Source: Chloroflexi bacterium 54-19 (GTDB lineage: Bacteria > Chloroflexota > Chloroflexia > Chloroheliales > Chloroheliaceae). From it: DNA of 64,000 nt. The position numbers and the translations under genes are program-made. Shown here piece after piece: positions 46,901 to 54,349 of this stretch. The notes beneath the pieces are model-generated. The model saw only the letters and a program-made list of their open reading frames with translations. It ran no database searches and was not told where the DNA came from. The DNA is taken from positions 1 through 64,000 of the forward strand of contig MKTJ01000031.1 in NCBI GenBank assembly GCA_001898225.1. The letters are read 5' to 3'. Numbering within the stretch: position 1 is the stretch's first letter; the number at the start of each line of letters is the position of its first letter.

Positions 46901-47230
46901 CAAAGCCTTGTCGGCCAGGTTCTGAGCCGCCACTTCCAGCCGTTCGAGGGTCACGTCGTGGCTCCCACCGAGGTATTGCTTGGCTATCCGTTTGCCCTGG
47001 CGGTGATAGGCGTACCAGTAGGTTTGCTGGCTGCTGGGCCGGGTCTCTTTTTGCAGGCTCAAGCGGCCATTTTTGCCCTGAAAGGCAAAGGACTTGTGGT
47101 TTTCCAGCCAGTCGAACCAGCCCGCGTCCTGCTCGAAGGAAGCGGCAGGGTTCGGATTAGCCGCTTCGGATAAGGTATAGGTTTCGCTGACCGCATCCCA
47201 GCTTAAAACATTCGCCGCAGTTTTTGCCAT
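43988..47230 (-). CDS. LAL/MalT-type LuxR-family ATP-dependent regulator
   Basis: This protein of about 1080 aa has four parts. The first is an N-terminal domain of about 110 residues (WFDWLENHKSFAF, TYWYAYHRQGKRI, VTLERLEVAAQNLA) with a basic, DNA-binding-like look. An NTPase follows with Walker A APAGFGKTTLVRQW near 215 and a Walker B-like ILVLEDYHV. Then comes a long TPR-like helical region (about residues 540-960). The last part is a C-terminal LuxR helix-turn-helix (LSPQEQRVLALLEAGLSYAGIARELVVSVNTIKTQV). Such proteins bind an inducer and ATP, oligomerise and activate promoters. I chose ATG 47230, which follows GAGG, over upstream in-frame starts. Confidence 0.92.
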   Translation of the reverse strand: MAKTAANVLSWDAVSETYTLSEAANPNPAASFEQDAGWFDWLENHKSFAFQGKNGRLSLQKETRPSSQQTYWYAYHRQGKRIAKQYLGGSHDVTLERLEVAAQNLADKALLPNNPPTAASSGTQQQNPNPVNETALALSPSAKPPTLVIPSVEPVLEPKLRLPRLHSALLPRKRLLERLDEGLERKLTLVSAPAGFGKTTLVRQWLAERFEIYQAAQSVVPRIAWVSLDGADNDPVRFWRYIIMACHANGLSSDQTALEQLNTPSQPPYHPVSLQVVLVNFINELTQAGGPGPNILVLEDYHVLTSAQLHESMVFFVENLPPNLHLLIMTRQDPPLPLARWRGQDELRELHSADLRFSVEETWDFLQENNARAFSEETIRQLDRHLEGWATGLRLLILAMQGLQGQAQVEKFLATFAGSHRSIQDYFATEVLNVLPEKTQNFILQTSILERLTPDLCATLTGETSSEAVLQSLEKSNLFIEPLSGSGEWYRYHALFAEAMQQELRRRFGPAHLVELYGRASRWFEQNGLFSDAVETALHAQDFEGAARLIEKIIGDNFRMGMQFFQEINEFYTFRRWLQALPNSILRRHPLLCNNYAQAIFFTFLFESSVMRGDSVAQVIEALDWAEEGFLKEPEGVLKLAEVYTFRAMLANMGGQIEEAVAWAEKALALLPEGEHHWRGMVLNVFGSYELYNGQIDKAKRFLNEARYNSDALGNRNFTRANMGLLAYAYLEQGELNQAAEYFNTVLAEARDINDTDDITHSQLGLAWLSYEWNDLETAWKQAEEVLELDLRFNGNSNVIEAQLIHTEILYAQGRMDEAHRHLNGLLNQLTRPVSPINFQQYRAVRSTQARFYLLESNMAGFERWLNSLQPDETLATGQEFRLYQVQKVNETLLLARWMLGRGEWGKALMLLEPLLAEVQAASRFRYTLRIRLHMALALAAGKKQQDARQVVQAVLSQAYIEGYLRLFLDEGEPVANLLRATPLPTAGKALNEYRQKILNLFDQGNPPVNVKAGAGEPLSPQEQRVLALLEAGLSYAGIARELVVSVNTIKTQVKSIYQKLNVNNRMQAQAAARQLKSPL

Positions 47231-47717
47231 AGCCACCCTCATTGATACCCAATTTTCACCATCCAATTATAAACCCCAACTTCGACCCTGACAATGTTAC
47301 CCAACTTTTTAAAATAAAGAAATGAGCCATCTCGTTTTTAGAGTTTATCTGGCACAAACTAGTCGGCCTTGACACAGCCCTGGTGAAGTGCCGAGTGACT
47401 GGGAACCACAAAGCCGCAAGGTAGTGGTATTAGACAACTACCGGGTCCATCAAAGCCGTTTGGTCAGGCTTAATTCGTTATTTCTTTGTTTAGGTGCTTA
47501 GTATCTTCTTTCTATCCGTATCTGGTATTACATTTTCTTAATGTAAATGGTTGTAAACCCTGATGGCTGTTTGCCTCATCTTCTGGGACTTTCCGGTTAA
47601 TATTTTGACTAAATATTATAGCCCTTTATTACTATATAGGTAATATTGACGCCCGATTTTTTATTAGTTAAATTATTTTCAACTCACTTTAACTAAATTA
47701 TTGTAAGGTACAAGGAA
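47231..47717 (+). other. Intergenic region with a structured segment
   Basis: No protein gene is seen. At about 47369-47460 a GC-richer segment can form GGTAGT/ACTACC and, as an alternative, ACCAC/GTGGT using the same bases. The rest is AT-rich. The structured part is about 260 bases upstream of the next start codon, so it may be a leader or a separate small RNA. Confidence 0.4.
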
Positions 47718-48377
47718 ATGACACAACAGGTTAGGATGACAGCGGCACAATACCAGCATTTGGTTCAAAATTGGGACCGGACGCCTGTAAAGTGGAACCC
47801 CGAAGGCATTTATGGCGGGATTAAAGAAGTAAAAACCGCCGGTAGGGGATTTTTATTTGCCATACCCGGCCTGAGCTCCCTTCTTATCCTAGGGGCGGTA
47901 TTCTTACCCTGGCTCTCGCTGAATTTATTGAATAATAATTTTTCAACCAATGGAATAGGCGCTTTGAGCGCGCCCTCAGGCTTTGTCGACCAGGTTCAAA
48001 AACTCTCGCAGAAATATGGCAGTTTCATCCATACTACCCCCGGTTCAACCCCGGCATTAAGCAACCAACCTTATGAGGCCAGTCATGGCTGGATTTTGGT
48101 TGTCCTTTGTTTGGTTTCGTTAGGCTTGATTTTTTGGGGATTTACCGGTAAATCGAAAAATTTAGTAATCGGCCCTTTGATTATTGGGGTGTTCTGCCTG
48201 GGACTGAGCCTCTGGGATTTAATCCAGTCTACCAAGCTTATCAACGATACTTACAAACAGTTTAATAACCTGCAAGCCGGTTTTATTGGGGTTGGTCCTG
48301 GGCTCTATCTTGTAGTGGCGGGAAGCATCGCCCTTATTATCGGTGGAATAGTTACCCTGTCTTTTTACAATAAATAA
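47718..48377 (+). CDS. Four-helix membrane protein of unknown function
   Basis: This 219-aa protein has four predicted transmembrane helices near residues 50-75, 125-145, 150-172 and 190-215. The loop between the first two is long (Ser/Asn/Gly-rich, about 45 residues) and probably lies outside. It has no signal peptide or known motif. A purine-rich AAGGTACAAGGAA precedes the ATG. Confidence 0.6.
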   Translation: MTQQVRMTAAQYQHLVQNWDRTPVKWNPEGIYGGIKEVKTAGRGFLFAIPGLSSLLILGAVFLPWLSLNLLNNNFSTNGIGALSAPSGFVDQVQKLSQKYGSFIHTTPGSTPALSNQPYEASHGWILVVLCLVSLGLIFWGFTGKSKNLVIGPLIIGVFCLGLSLWDLIQSTKLINDTYKQFNNLQAGFIGVGPGLYLVVAGSIALIIGGIVTLSFYNK

Positions 48378-48617
48378 AGCGTTTAGAAACAAAGGGTTTA
48401 GGAAATCCTTCATTTTATCGGTTTAACTTTATATTGTTTTTCTCCTGTTGCGGTATACCGGTCTAAAATTCCGGGCGGTCCGCTTTGCCCTTCAAAATCA
48501 GCGATAATCCCAATAATTTAATCTATTCGACCCGGTTTATTTGCGGTAAGATATTAGCTGTTACACGCAGTAGTGTTTGTCTGGATTATCCGAAGATGGA
48601 GAGGGAGGATTTCGCAA

Positions 48618-49538
48618 GTGTCTGTGACTGACAACGATTTGCAAATGGTGGAGGCCAACGCTCAAACCCAGGACTGCCTGACGGACGAACAGGTCCAGTT
48701 CTTTTTGGATAACGGGTTTTTAATTGCCCGGCAGGTGCTGACCGGTGAAGAACTGGCTGCCGTGCAAGAGGCCATGCTCGAACTCTACCAGAAGGGAGTT
48801 GACGGGGTGGAAAACGACCCCGATTTCATGTATGGCAAAGGTGTAAAGACCGGGCAGCAGGTCTTGCGCCGGGTCGAGTACGTCCAGGATAAAAGCGAGG
48901 TAATGAAAGCAATGCTGGGGCACCCTTTCATCCTGCGCTCGGTCGAAAAATTGCAGGGACCGAATTTTATCCCGACCTGGGATTCAATGGTGGTCAAGGT
49001 GCCGGACGAAGGGGTGATAGTGCCCTGGCACCGGGACGCCGGGCTGGCCGATTACCCGGACGAAATGGTCCCCATTTTCAACGTTGATTTCTACCTGGAC
49101 CGGGCCGACCTGAAGTCGTGCCTGTGGGTGATACCGGCCAGCAACCAGTGGGACAAAGCGCGTTTCCTGGAACGCTGCGAACGCGAGGGTTTTGATACTT
49201 CGGACGCTATCCCGGTGCCGATTGAGGCCGGTGACGTTATTTTCCACAACATCCGGCTGGTCCACGGTTCCCCTTCGGGTGACGGCAATGCCATGCGCCG
49301 GACAGTCTATTACGAGTTCCGGCCCGGCGAGATTGAGGCGGAGTACGGGCCGCATACTCCCGAATATATCCCGCTCAAGCAGCAGGTCTTGCTGGAAAGC
49401 CTCCGCAAACGAGCCGAAACCACCTATGGGCAGCGTGAGAAGCCTTTCGAGTACGCCCCGACCGGTGAATTCGCGCTTCCGGATGAAGCGGTGCCGCCAT
49501 CGACCTTCCGCTACCCGCACGAGAGTTTCTGGCGTTAA
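48618..49538 (+). CDS. Phytanoyl-CoA dioxygenase (PhyH) family protein
   Basis: This protein of about 306 aa has the Fe(II) motif H138-R-D140 (VPWHRDAGL), a distal His in RLVHGSP, and an Arg for 2-oxoglutarate in MRRTVYYEF. It is one of four PhyH proteins in the window. I chose GTG 48618, which has GGAGG about 9 bases upstream; a longer frame begins at 48573. The substrate is unknown. A strong terminator follows. Confidence 0.88.
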   Translation: MSVTDNDLQMVEANAQTQDCLTDEQVQFFLDNGFLIARQVLTGEELAAVQEAMLELYQKGVDGVENDPDFMYGKGVKTGQQVLRRVEYVQDKSEVMKAMLGHPFILRSVEKLQGPNFIPTWDSMVVKVPDEGVIVPWHRDAGLADYPDEMVPIFNVDFYLDRADLKSCLWVIPASNQWDKARFLERCEREGFDTSDAIPVPIEAGDVIFHNIRLVHGSPSGDGNAMRRTVYYEFRPGEIEAEYGPHTPEYIPLKQQVLLESLRKRAETTYGQREKPFEYAPTGEFALPDEAVPPSTFRYPHESFWR

Positions 49539-49556
49539 GGTTCTATAAATTACAAA

Positions 49557-49589
49557 AATGCTCCCGTTTTCCCAGCGGGAGCATTTTTT
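49557..49589 (+). terminator. Rho-independent terminator
   Basis: AATGCTCCCG pairs with CGGGAGCATT, followed by a T run. It ends the dioxygenase transcript. Confidence 0.88.
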
Positions 49590-49639
49590 GTCCTATCAAG
49601 TTAATTTAATCTCGGTTTTGCTGCTTCTCGAACACCACC

Positions 49640-50983
49640 TTATAGCTGTTTTTGGAGCTCCGGCCAGAGTTTGAACTGGCCCAGCGGGACCGGTTTATCC
49701 TGGGGCCGGGTCTGCTTCTGGTTGATGTCGCCCCAGAGGGTCCAGTTGCGTTGGCCTGTTTTAGAGGGTTCCCGGTAGTGTTTGGTATAGTCGGCGTAGT
49801 CAAAAACATATTCCTGCCCAGCCTGTTTTAGTAAGCCCAGGCGAAACTGTTTGTTCATGTACCACTGGACTTCCTGGTCGGCAAAAGAAGCGCCCAGCCC
49901 GGTGCCCTTCTGGTCGAACTGGTAACGGAGGGTGTCGTTGTTGGGATGCTCGTCCCGGATGGTCTGGGCGAATTCGGCCAGGGTCGGACATTCCGCGTCC
50001 GGCCAGGTTTCCTTTATCCAGCCTATCCAGCGGCTGAAGGCTTCGAGACAGCCTTTAGGCCGCCAGCGGTTGGCTTCACCGATTTCGTAGTTGTTGGTAA
50101 TCCAGCCAAAGGGATTGTTCGACAGGTTTGGTTCGTCAAAATGGACCCGTGTGGTGTCCTGCATCTGTTTCAGGCCGACCTCGTTCCCAAAGGTGTGCAG
50201 GGTTTCAATCGGGCCGACACCCATGCGCGAAACATAGCGCACGCCGTTGGTGGTATACTCCCCGGCCAGGCGGCCCGCGATGAAGTCAACGGTCCAGCCA
50301 TCGAAGTTGAGGCAATCAATAAAATCGGCCTCACCCTGGGCCGGTTTGCAAAAGTGTTCGCGGGAAGGGTAGTAGGGGTAGGAAATCGAGCCGTCCCCGT
50401 CCTGGCCGTCGATGCTGTACTGGCTCCAGATGTTACCCTGGACGGCGATTATGCCATGTTTTTCCCTGGCGTAGCGAATATTTTCCGCCGAGAGAAAGCC
50501 GCAAATCAGCGACCTGGGCTGGTAACCGGGGATGAAACCGTCAATTATTTTGAGGGCGTCGGTGATGTCGCGGTTGACCTGGTCTTTGGAGTTATAGACG
50601 TTGGTGAAGAACCCGCCCGGCGCGAAGGTTACGTCATCGCCAAAGCGGTTGTGGAGGTCGGCCAGGGTTTCGCGGATTTCGCGATAACGGGGGCTCTGGT
50701 CGGTGAGAGCCTGCCAGGAACAGCCCCAGGTAATCCGGGCCTCCGGGAAGCCCCGGCGTACTGCCCCGGCAAAATCTCGGACCATCCGGGCGTCGTGCAT
50801 ATCTATTTCGTCTTCGAGCAAGTGACCCGTGCGGGTAGTCTCTATCTGGTAGCGGCGGACAATGGAGTTAATCGTTAAAACACGCTTCTTTGAGTTCAAG
50901 GGGTTATACCATCCTTCTTCCAATCTACCGGCCCTAACACCGGCCGCAGGGGCGATGGTATCATTTAAGCCTTTTTTATGCAA
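49640..50983 (-). CDS. Uncharacterised enzyme-like protein
   Basis: This 447-aa protein has no signal peptide. Its sequence suggests a (beta/alpha) barrel with conserved-looking acidic and His residues (HLLEDEIDMHDARMV, ITWGCSWQAL, GFLSAENIRYAREKHGIIAVQGNIW, YYPSREHFCKPAQGEADFID). The style resembles polysaccharide-deacetylase or glycoside-hydrolase-like proteins of unknown function. A possible DUF3863-type family came to mind, but I could not check it. It is divergent from the peptide gene at 51133. Confidence 0.5.
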   Translation of the reverse strand: MHKKGLNDTIAPAAGVRAGRLEEGWYNPLNSKKRVLTINSIVRRYQIETTRTGHLLEDEIDMHDARMVRDFAGAVRRGFPEARITWGCSWQALTDQSPRYREIRETLADLHNRFGDDVTFAPGGFFTNVYNSKDQVNRDITDALKIIDGFIPGYQPRSLICGFLSAENIRYAREKHGIIAVQGNIWSQYSIDGQDGDGSISYPYYPSREHFCKPAQGEADFIDCLNFDGWTVDFIAGRLAGEYTTNGVRYVSRMGVGPIETLHTFGNEVGLKQMQDTTRVHFDEPNLSNNPFGWITNNYEIGEANRWRPKGCLEAFSRWIGWIKETWPDAECPTLAEFAQTIRDEHPNNDTLRYQFDQKGTGLGASFADQEVQWYMNKQFRLGLLKQAGQEYVFDYADYTKHYREPSKTGQRNWTLWGDINQKQTRPQDKPVPLGQFKLWPELQKQL

Positions 50984-51044
50984 CGAAAACTACCACCTTT
51001 CTAAATTTTCATAGTGAGGTAAATAACAGGTAAACGACAAAGTT

Positions 51045-51074
51045 TTGTTTTGATTTTTAGGCTCGGTTTATGCT
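51045..51074 (+). promoter_or_regulatory. Tentative promoter for the repeat-peptide gene
   Basis: TTGTTT at 51045 and TATGCT at 51069 are 18 bases apart. Both are partial matches to sigma-70 boxes. They lie about 60-90 bases before the start codon. Confidence 0.3.
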
Positions 51075-51132
51075 ATTTTGTAGCGGGGAACAGTTCTCAA
51101 TTTATTAAACAAGTGATTGGAGGACCGATTTT

Positions 51133-51372
51133 ATGGCTTCTGTGCTTACCCTTACAGACGAGGATATTGTAGTAACCAAACTTCAGCCCTTTACACCCGT
51201 TATGCAGGCCAGCCCGGACGATTCTGACGGAACCGACGAGGCCGATGCCGACGGCACCGATGGGACCGATGGTGATGCCGACGCTGATGGCACCGACGGA
51301 ACGGATGGCGGCGATACCGATGGTACTGACGGCGAAGCTGATGCCGACGGCACCGATGGTACTGACGCCTAA
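51133..51372 (+). CDS. Asp/Gly/Thr-repeat small protein, candidate RiPP-type precursor
   Basis: This 79-aa protein has two parts. Residues 1-26 form a leader-like segment with hydrophobic and charged residues (TDEDIVVTKLQPF). Residues 27-79 contain only Ser, Pro, Asp, Gly, Thr, Ala and Glu, with 20 Asp, 12 Gly and 9 Thr. Twelve-residue units of the type (E/D)ADADGTDGTD(G/A) occupy 36-47, 48-59 and 68-79, with a shorter DTDGTDG unit between. GGAGGA lies 8 bases before the ATG. It is followed by a RoxA-like oxygenase and a [2Fe-2S] protein. It could be their substrate, or alternatively an acidic, calcium-binding protein. Confidence 0.7.
   Translation: MASVLTLTDEDIVVTKLQPFTPVMQASPDDSDGTDEADADGTDGTDGDADADGTDGTDGGDTDGTDGEADADGTDGTDA
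51240..51370 (+). repeat. Coding tandem repeats of a 36-bp unit
   Basis: The three 12-residue units vary at third codon positions (GAT/GAC, GGC/GGT/GGG, ACC/ACG/ACT/ACA) while the amino acids stay the same. This points to selection on the peptide sequence rather than recent DNA slippage. Confidence 0.65.
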
Positions 51373-51384
51373 TTAAAGATTGGT

Positions 51385-51422
51385 GTAACCGCTCCTAAAA
51401 GTTGTCAGGGGCGGTTACTTTT
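51385..51422 (+). terminator. Partial terminator between the peptide gene and the oxygenase gene
   Basis: GTAACCGCTCC pairs with GGGGCGGTTAC around a 12-base loop, followed by TTTT and GG. In RiPP operons such a hairpin often lets the precursor be made in excess of the enzymes; that role is inferred here. Confidence 0.65.
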
Positions 51423-51490
51423 GGTTATCCCCACTTTTATGAACCGGGACCGGCAGTTCGCGGCCCCTGAACACGACATGAGGAGTTCGG

Positions 51491-52702
51491 ATGGTTAAGG
51501 TCGGATTTAATCTAGCCCAGGTGTTAAGCCCGTTGGACCTTTCCCGGTTTTTTAACGAATACTGGGAGCAAACCCTGCTTTACATCCCCAGAGAGAACCC
51601 GGCTTACTACGCCGAACTCCTTTCAATGTCCGATATGGACCGGATTATTGCCACCTTCGGGCTGCGCGCCCCGTCGCTGCGGCTGGTTAAAAACGGCGAG
51701 TCTATCCCCCTGGCAAAGTATACCTACAACATGCCCTGGGGTGGCGACTCTTTCAGCCGGGTGATTGATAGCGAGGTGGTCTTTTCGGAGTTTTACCAGG
51801 GCGCGACGGTGGTTATGCAGGCCCTGCACACCAATTTTCTGCCGCTGGCCCTTTTCTGCCGCAACCTCGAAACCTTTTTTAACTACCCGGTCCAGACCAA
51901 TATCTACATGACCCCGAAACATTCCCAGGGGTTCTCGGCCCACTACGACACCCACGATGTCTTCGTGCTACAGGTGGCGGGGGCGAAACGCTGGCGGGTT
52001 TACGAGGGGGCGCTAAAACTGCCTGACCGCTCCCAGGCTTTTAAGAAGACCGAAACCGCCCCCGGCAAATTGCTGTTCGACCAGGAATTAAAGGCCGGGG
52101 ATATGCTTTACCTGCCCCGCGGGTTTATCCACGAAGGGTTGACCTCGGATAGCGATTCACTGCATATCACGGTCGGCATCATTTCCTATACCTGGGTGGA
52201 TATTTTTAACGAGGCGATTTCGCTCATCAAGACCGACCCGGCCTTCCGGGAGTCGCTGCCGCCTGGTTACATCAGCCAGGAAGGCGGTCTTCCGGCGGAA
52301 AAGTTTGCGGCCTTACTGCAAAAGTTTAACGAGGCGGCTAATCTCGACAAGCTGACCGGGAAAATCGCCGACCGCTTTATTTCGAGCCGCCGCCCACTCC
52401 TGGACGGCCAGTTAAACCAGCTAAGGCTGCTCGATAGCCTGGATGCGAATTCACCTTTAGAGCGGCGACCGGGTATTTTGTGCAAGCTCGAACCGGGTGA
52501 TAATGCGGTAAGCCTGGTCTATACCGGCAAAAGAGTGGCTTTCCCCGGTTTTGTAGAAAACACGCTGCGTTTCATCCTGCGGCAGGAGGGCCGTTCTTTC
52601 ACGGTCTCCGACCTCCCCGACGAGTTGGATGAGGCCGGTAGATTGGTGCTGGTGCGCCGCCTTGTTAAAGAAGGGTTTTTAAGCATTGTCTCCGGTGAAT
52701 AA
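51491..52702 (+). CDS. Cupin/JmjC-type Fe(II)/2OG oxygenase (RoxA-like)
   Basis: This 403-aa protein matches the bacterial ribosomal-oxygenase layout. The cupin/JmjC core has metal ligands H151, D153 (SAHYDTHDVF) and H214 (PRGFIHEG). The fingerprint LQVAGAKRWRVYEG follows H151. After a helical dimerisation region comes a C-terminal winged-helix-like domain (TVSDLPDELDEAGRLVLV). Known relatives hydroxylate Arg or His in ribosomal proteins. Here the gene lies 118 bases after an Asp-rich repeat peptide and overlaps a [2Fe-2S] protein, which suggests a peptide substrate; this is inference. ATG follows GAGGAGTTCGG. Confidence 0.88.
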   Translation: MVKVGFNLAQVLSPLDLSRFFNEYWEQTLLYIPRENPAYYAELLSMSDMDRIIATFGLRAPSLRLVKNGESIPLAKYTYNMPWGGDSFSRVIDSEVVFSEFYQGATVVMQALHTNFLPLALFCRNLETFFNYPVQTNIYMTPKHSQGFSAHYDTHDVFVLQVAGAKRWRVYEGALKLPDRSQAFKKTETAPGKLLFDQELKAGDMLYLPRGFIHEGLTSDSDSLHITVGIISYTWVDIFNEAISLIKTDPAFRESLPPGYISQEGGLPAEKFAALLQKFNEAANLDKLTGKIADRFISSRRPLLDGQLNQLRLLDSLDANSPLERRPGILCKLEPGDNAVSLVYTGKRVAFPGFVENTLRFILRQEGRSFTVSDLPDELDEAGRLVLVRRLVKEGFLSIVSGE

Positions 52703-53606
52703 CCCCCAATTCTTTTGTTCGCTGGCCTCCGCCGCTGCCGACGAGCAGCTTTTTGGCACGGCCTCCAGGGGCGAGGTCTGGTTTTTGCTCGAATATCGCC
52801 CTCACTGGGAGGCCGAGTCGTTTGCCGCCAGCACCTTACCTGCTCCCGTTAAAGACCGGATTACGACTTACCTGAAGACCATTCCCGGTTCCCGGCTGCA
52901 CTTTATAAAACATCAGCGTCACACCGACGATTATTTGAACCTTTTCGTGGTGCTGACCGGCGAAATCGAGCCGCGCATCTATAAGTTTCCCCTCAAAACC
53001 TACGAAGACCTGCTCTCGCTGGACCTGTACACTTTGGCTTACAATCCCGGTGGGTTTAGTGAGCACATTTACCACCACCCGATTTATCTTACCTGTACTC
53101 ACGGCAAACACGACAAATGCTGCGCCAAATTTGGCCTGCCGGTCGCCAGGGCCCTGGGCGAACGCGTCGGGCTGAACGCCTGGCAGGCTTCCCACCTGGG
53201 CGGGGACCGGTTCGCCGCCAACCTGGCCTGTTTCCCGCACGGGGTCTATTACGGGCGGGTCCAACCGGAGGAAGTTGAAACAATCATCAATCACGACCGC
53301 CAGGGGAAGATTTATCTCGAAAAACTGCGAGGCCGGGTCTGCTACAACTTTTTGACCCAGGTCGGCGATTACTATTTGCGGCGTGAGACCGGTATCCTCG
53401 AACTGGCCGCTTTCCGGTATGTTGGAAATAAGAATCTCCCGGAAAAAAATAGATGGGCTTTGCAATTCCAGCACCTGGCGACTCACCAGACCCACACCGT
53501 CACGGTGCAGAGAGGGCCGGAAGTAGTTCGCAACTATTTCACCTGTACGGCCCTTAAAGAGTCGAATGCGCCCCAGTACCACCTCATTTCCCACGAGGTA
53601 GAGTAA
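52686..53606 (+). CDS. Sucrase/ferredoxin-like [2Fe-2S] protein
   Basis: This 306-aa protein has the thioredoxin-like ferredoxin pattern of the sucraseferredoxin family: CTHGKHDKCCAKFG near residue 140 and SHLGGDRFAANLACFPHGVYYGR near 175. These provide the cysteines and histidine for a [2Fe-2S] cluster. The start overlaps the oxygenase gene by up to 17 bases (TTG 52686); GTG 52695 is an equally good start, overlapping by 8. It probably supplies electrons to a partner, perhaps keeping the oxygenase iron reduced, but no such requirement is known for RoxA-like enzymes. Confidence 0.85.
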   Translation: MSPVNNPQFFCSLASAAADEQLFGTASRGEVWFLLEYRPHWEAESFAASTLPAPVKDRITTYLKTIPGSRLHFIKHQRHTDDYLNLFVVLTGEIEPRIYKFPLKTYEDLLSLDLYTLAYNPGGFSEHIYHHPIYLTCTHGKHDKCCAKFGLPVARALGERVGLNAWQASHLGGDRFAANLACFPHGVYYGRVQPEEVETIINHDRQGKIYLEKLRGRVCYNFLTQVGDYYLRRETGILELAAFRYVGNKNLPEKNRWALQFQHLATHQTHTVTVQRGPEVVRNYFTCTALKESNAPQYHLISHEVE

Positions 53607-53740
53607 TATTCACGCATAACTAAAAGTGTCGTTTTTGTTCAATACTTTTTCCTTCTAGCGGGTTACCATAGAAGTGTTCCGGGCCAAACCGGACGGAACC
53701 CTAAATTTAGAAGATTGCAAAAGGAAAAAGGAGAATTCAA

Positions 53741-54289
53741 ATGCGGAAAATAGTGGTTTCGGAGTATTTGTCGCTCGATGGTATCATGAGTTACCCGGCC
53801 TGGACGATGCCCTACTGGAACGACGAAATTAGCAGTTACAAGGGGGCCGAGAATGACGCCAGCGACGCCCTGCTGCTGGGGCGGGTGACCTACCAGGAAT
53901 TTGCGAAAGCCTGGCCCGACTCGCCCGACGAAGGGGCCGCTCGCATGAATGAAATGCCCAAGTACGTGGCTTCGAACACCCTCGACGCCGGGGCCGCCGA
54001 ATGGAATGCCACCATTATCAAGGGCGATTTGCTGGATGAAATAGGAAAACTTAGAAATCAATCCGGCGGGGATTTGCTGGTCTACGGCAGCGGCGATTTT
54101 GTAAACTGGCTTATCCAGAATAACCTGGTGGACGAGTATCACCTGCTGGTCTACCCGGTGGTCATTGGTGAGGGCAAAGCCTTCTTTCAGCCAGGGCTTA
54201 ACAAGACCCTGGAACTGGCCGAGAGCAAGACATTCAGTTCGGGCGTAGTGGCCCTGACCTACCGGCCCGCGCCTGCGTCCGCGCAATAA
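53741..54289 (+). CDS. Dihydrofolate reductase-like (RibD C-terminal) protein
   Basis: This 182-aa protein starts MRKIVVSEYLSLDG and has LLLGRVTYQEFAKAWP, LLVYGSGDFVNWLIQ and YPVVIGEGKAFF, typical of the small DHFR-like family. AAGGAGAATTCAA precedes the ATG. It is separated from the [2Fe-2S] gene by 134 bases, so a link to the peptide cluster is doubtful. Confidence 0.88.
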   Translation: MRKIVVSEYLSLDGIMSYPAWTMPYWNDEISSYKGAENDASDALLLGRVTYQEFAKAWPDSPDEGAARMNEMPKYVASNTLDAGAAEWNATIIKGDLLDEIGKLRNQSGGDLLVYGSGDFVNWLIQNNLVDEYHLLVYPVVIGEGKAFFQPGLNKTLELAESKTFSSGVVALTYRPAPASAQ

Positions 54290-54349
54290 TTTTGTCGGTA
54301 TAGGGGAAATTGGGCGGGTCAACTCTTTAACGGCTAAAAAGGTTTGAGA

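Noticed and set aside
47369..47460. c-di-GMP-I riboswitch
   Set aside because: Only short pieces (CAAAGCC, CCGGGT) resemble the family; the GNRA-capped helix and the conserved GCAAA block are missing.
51133..51372. RTX-type calcium-binding repeat
   Set aside because: The GGxGxDxUx nonapeptide is not present; DGTDGTD lacks the hydrophobic U position. Metal binding of another kind is still possible.
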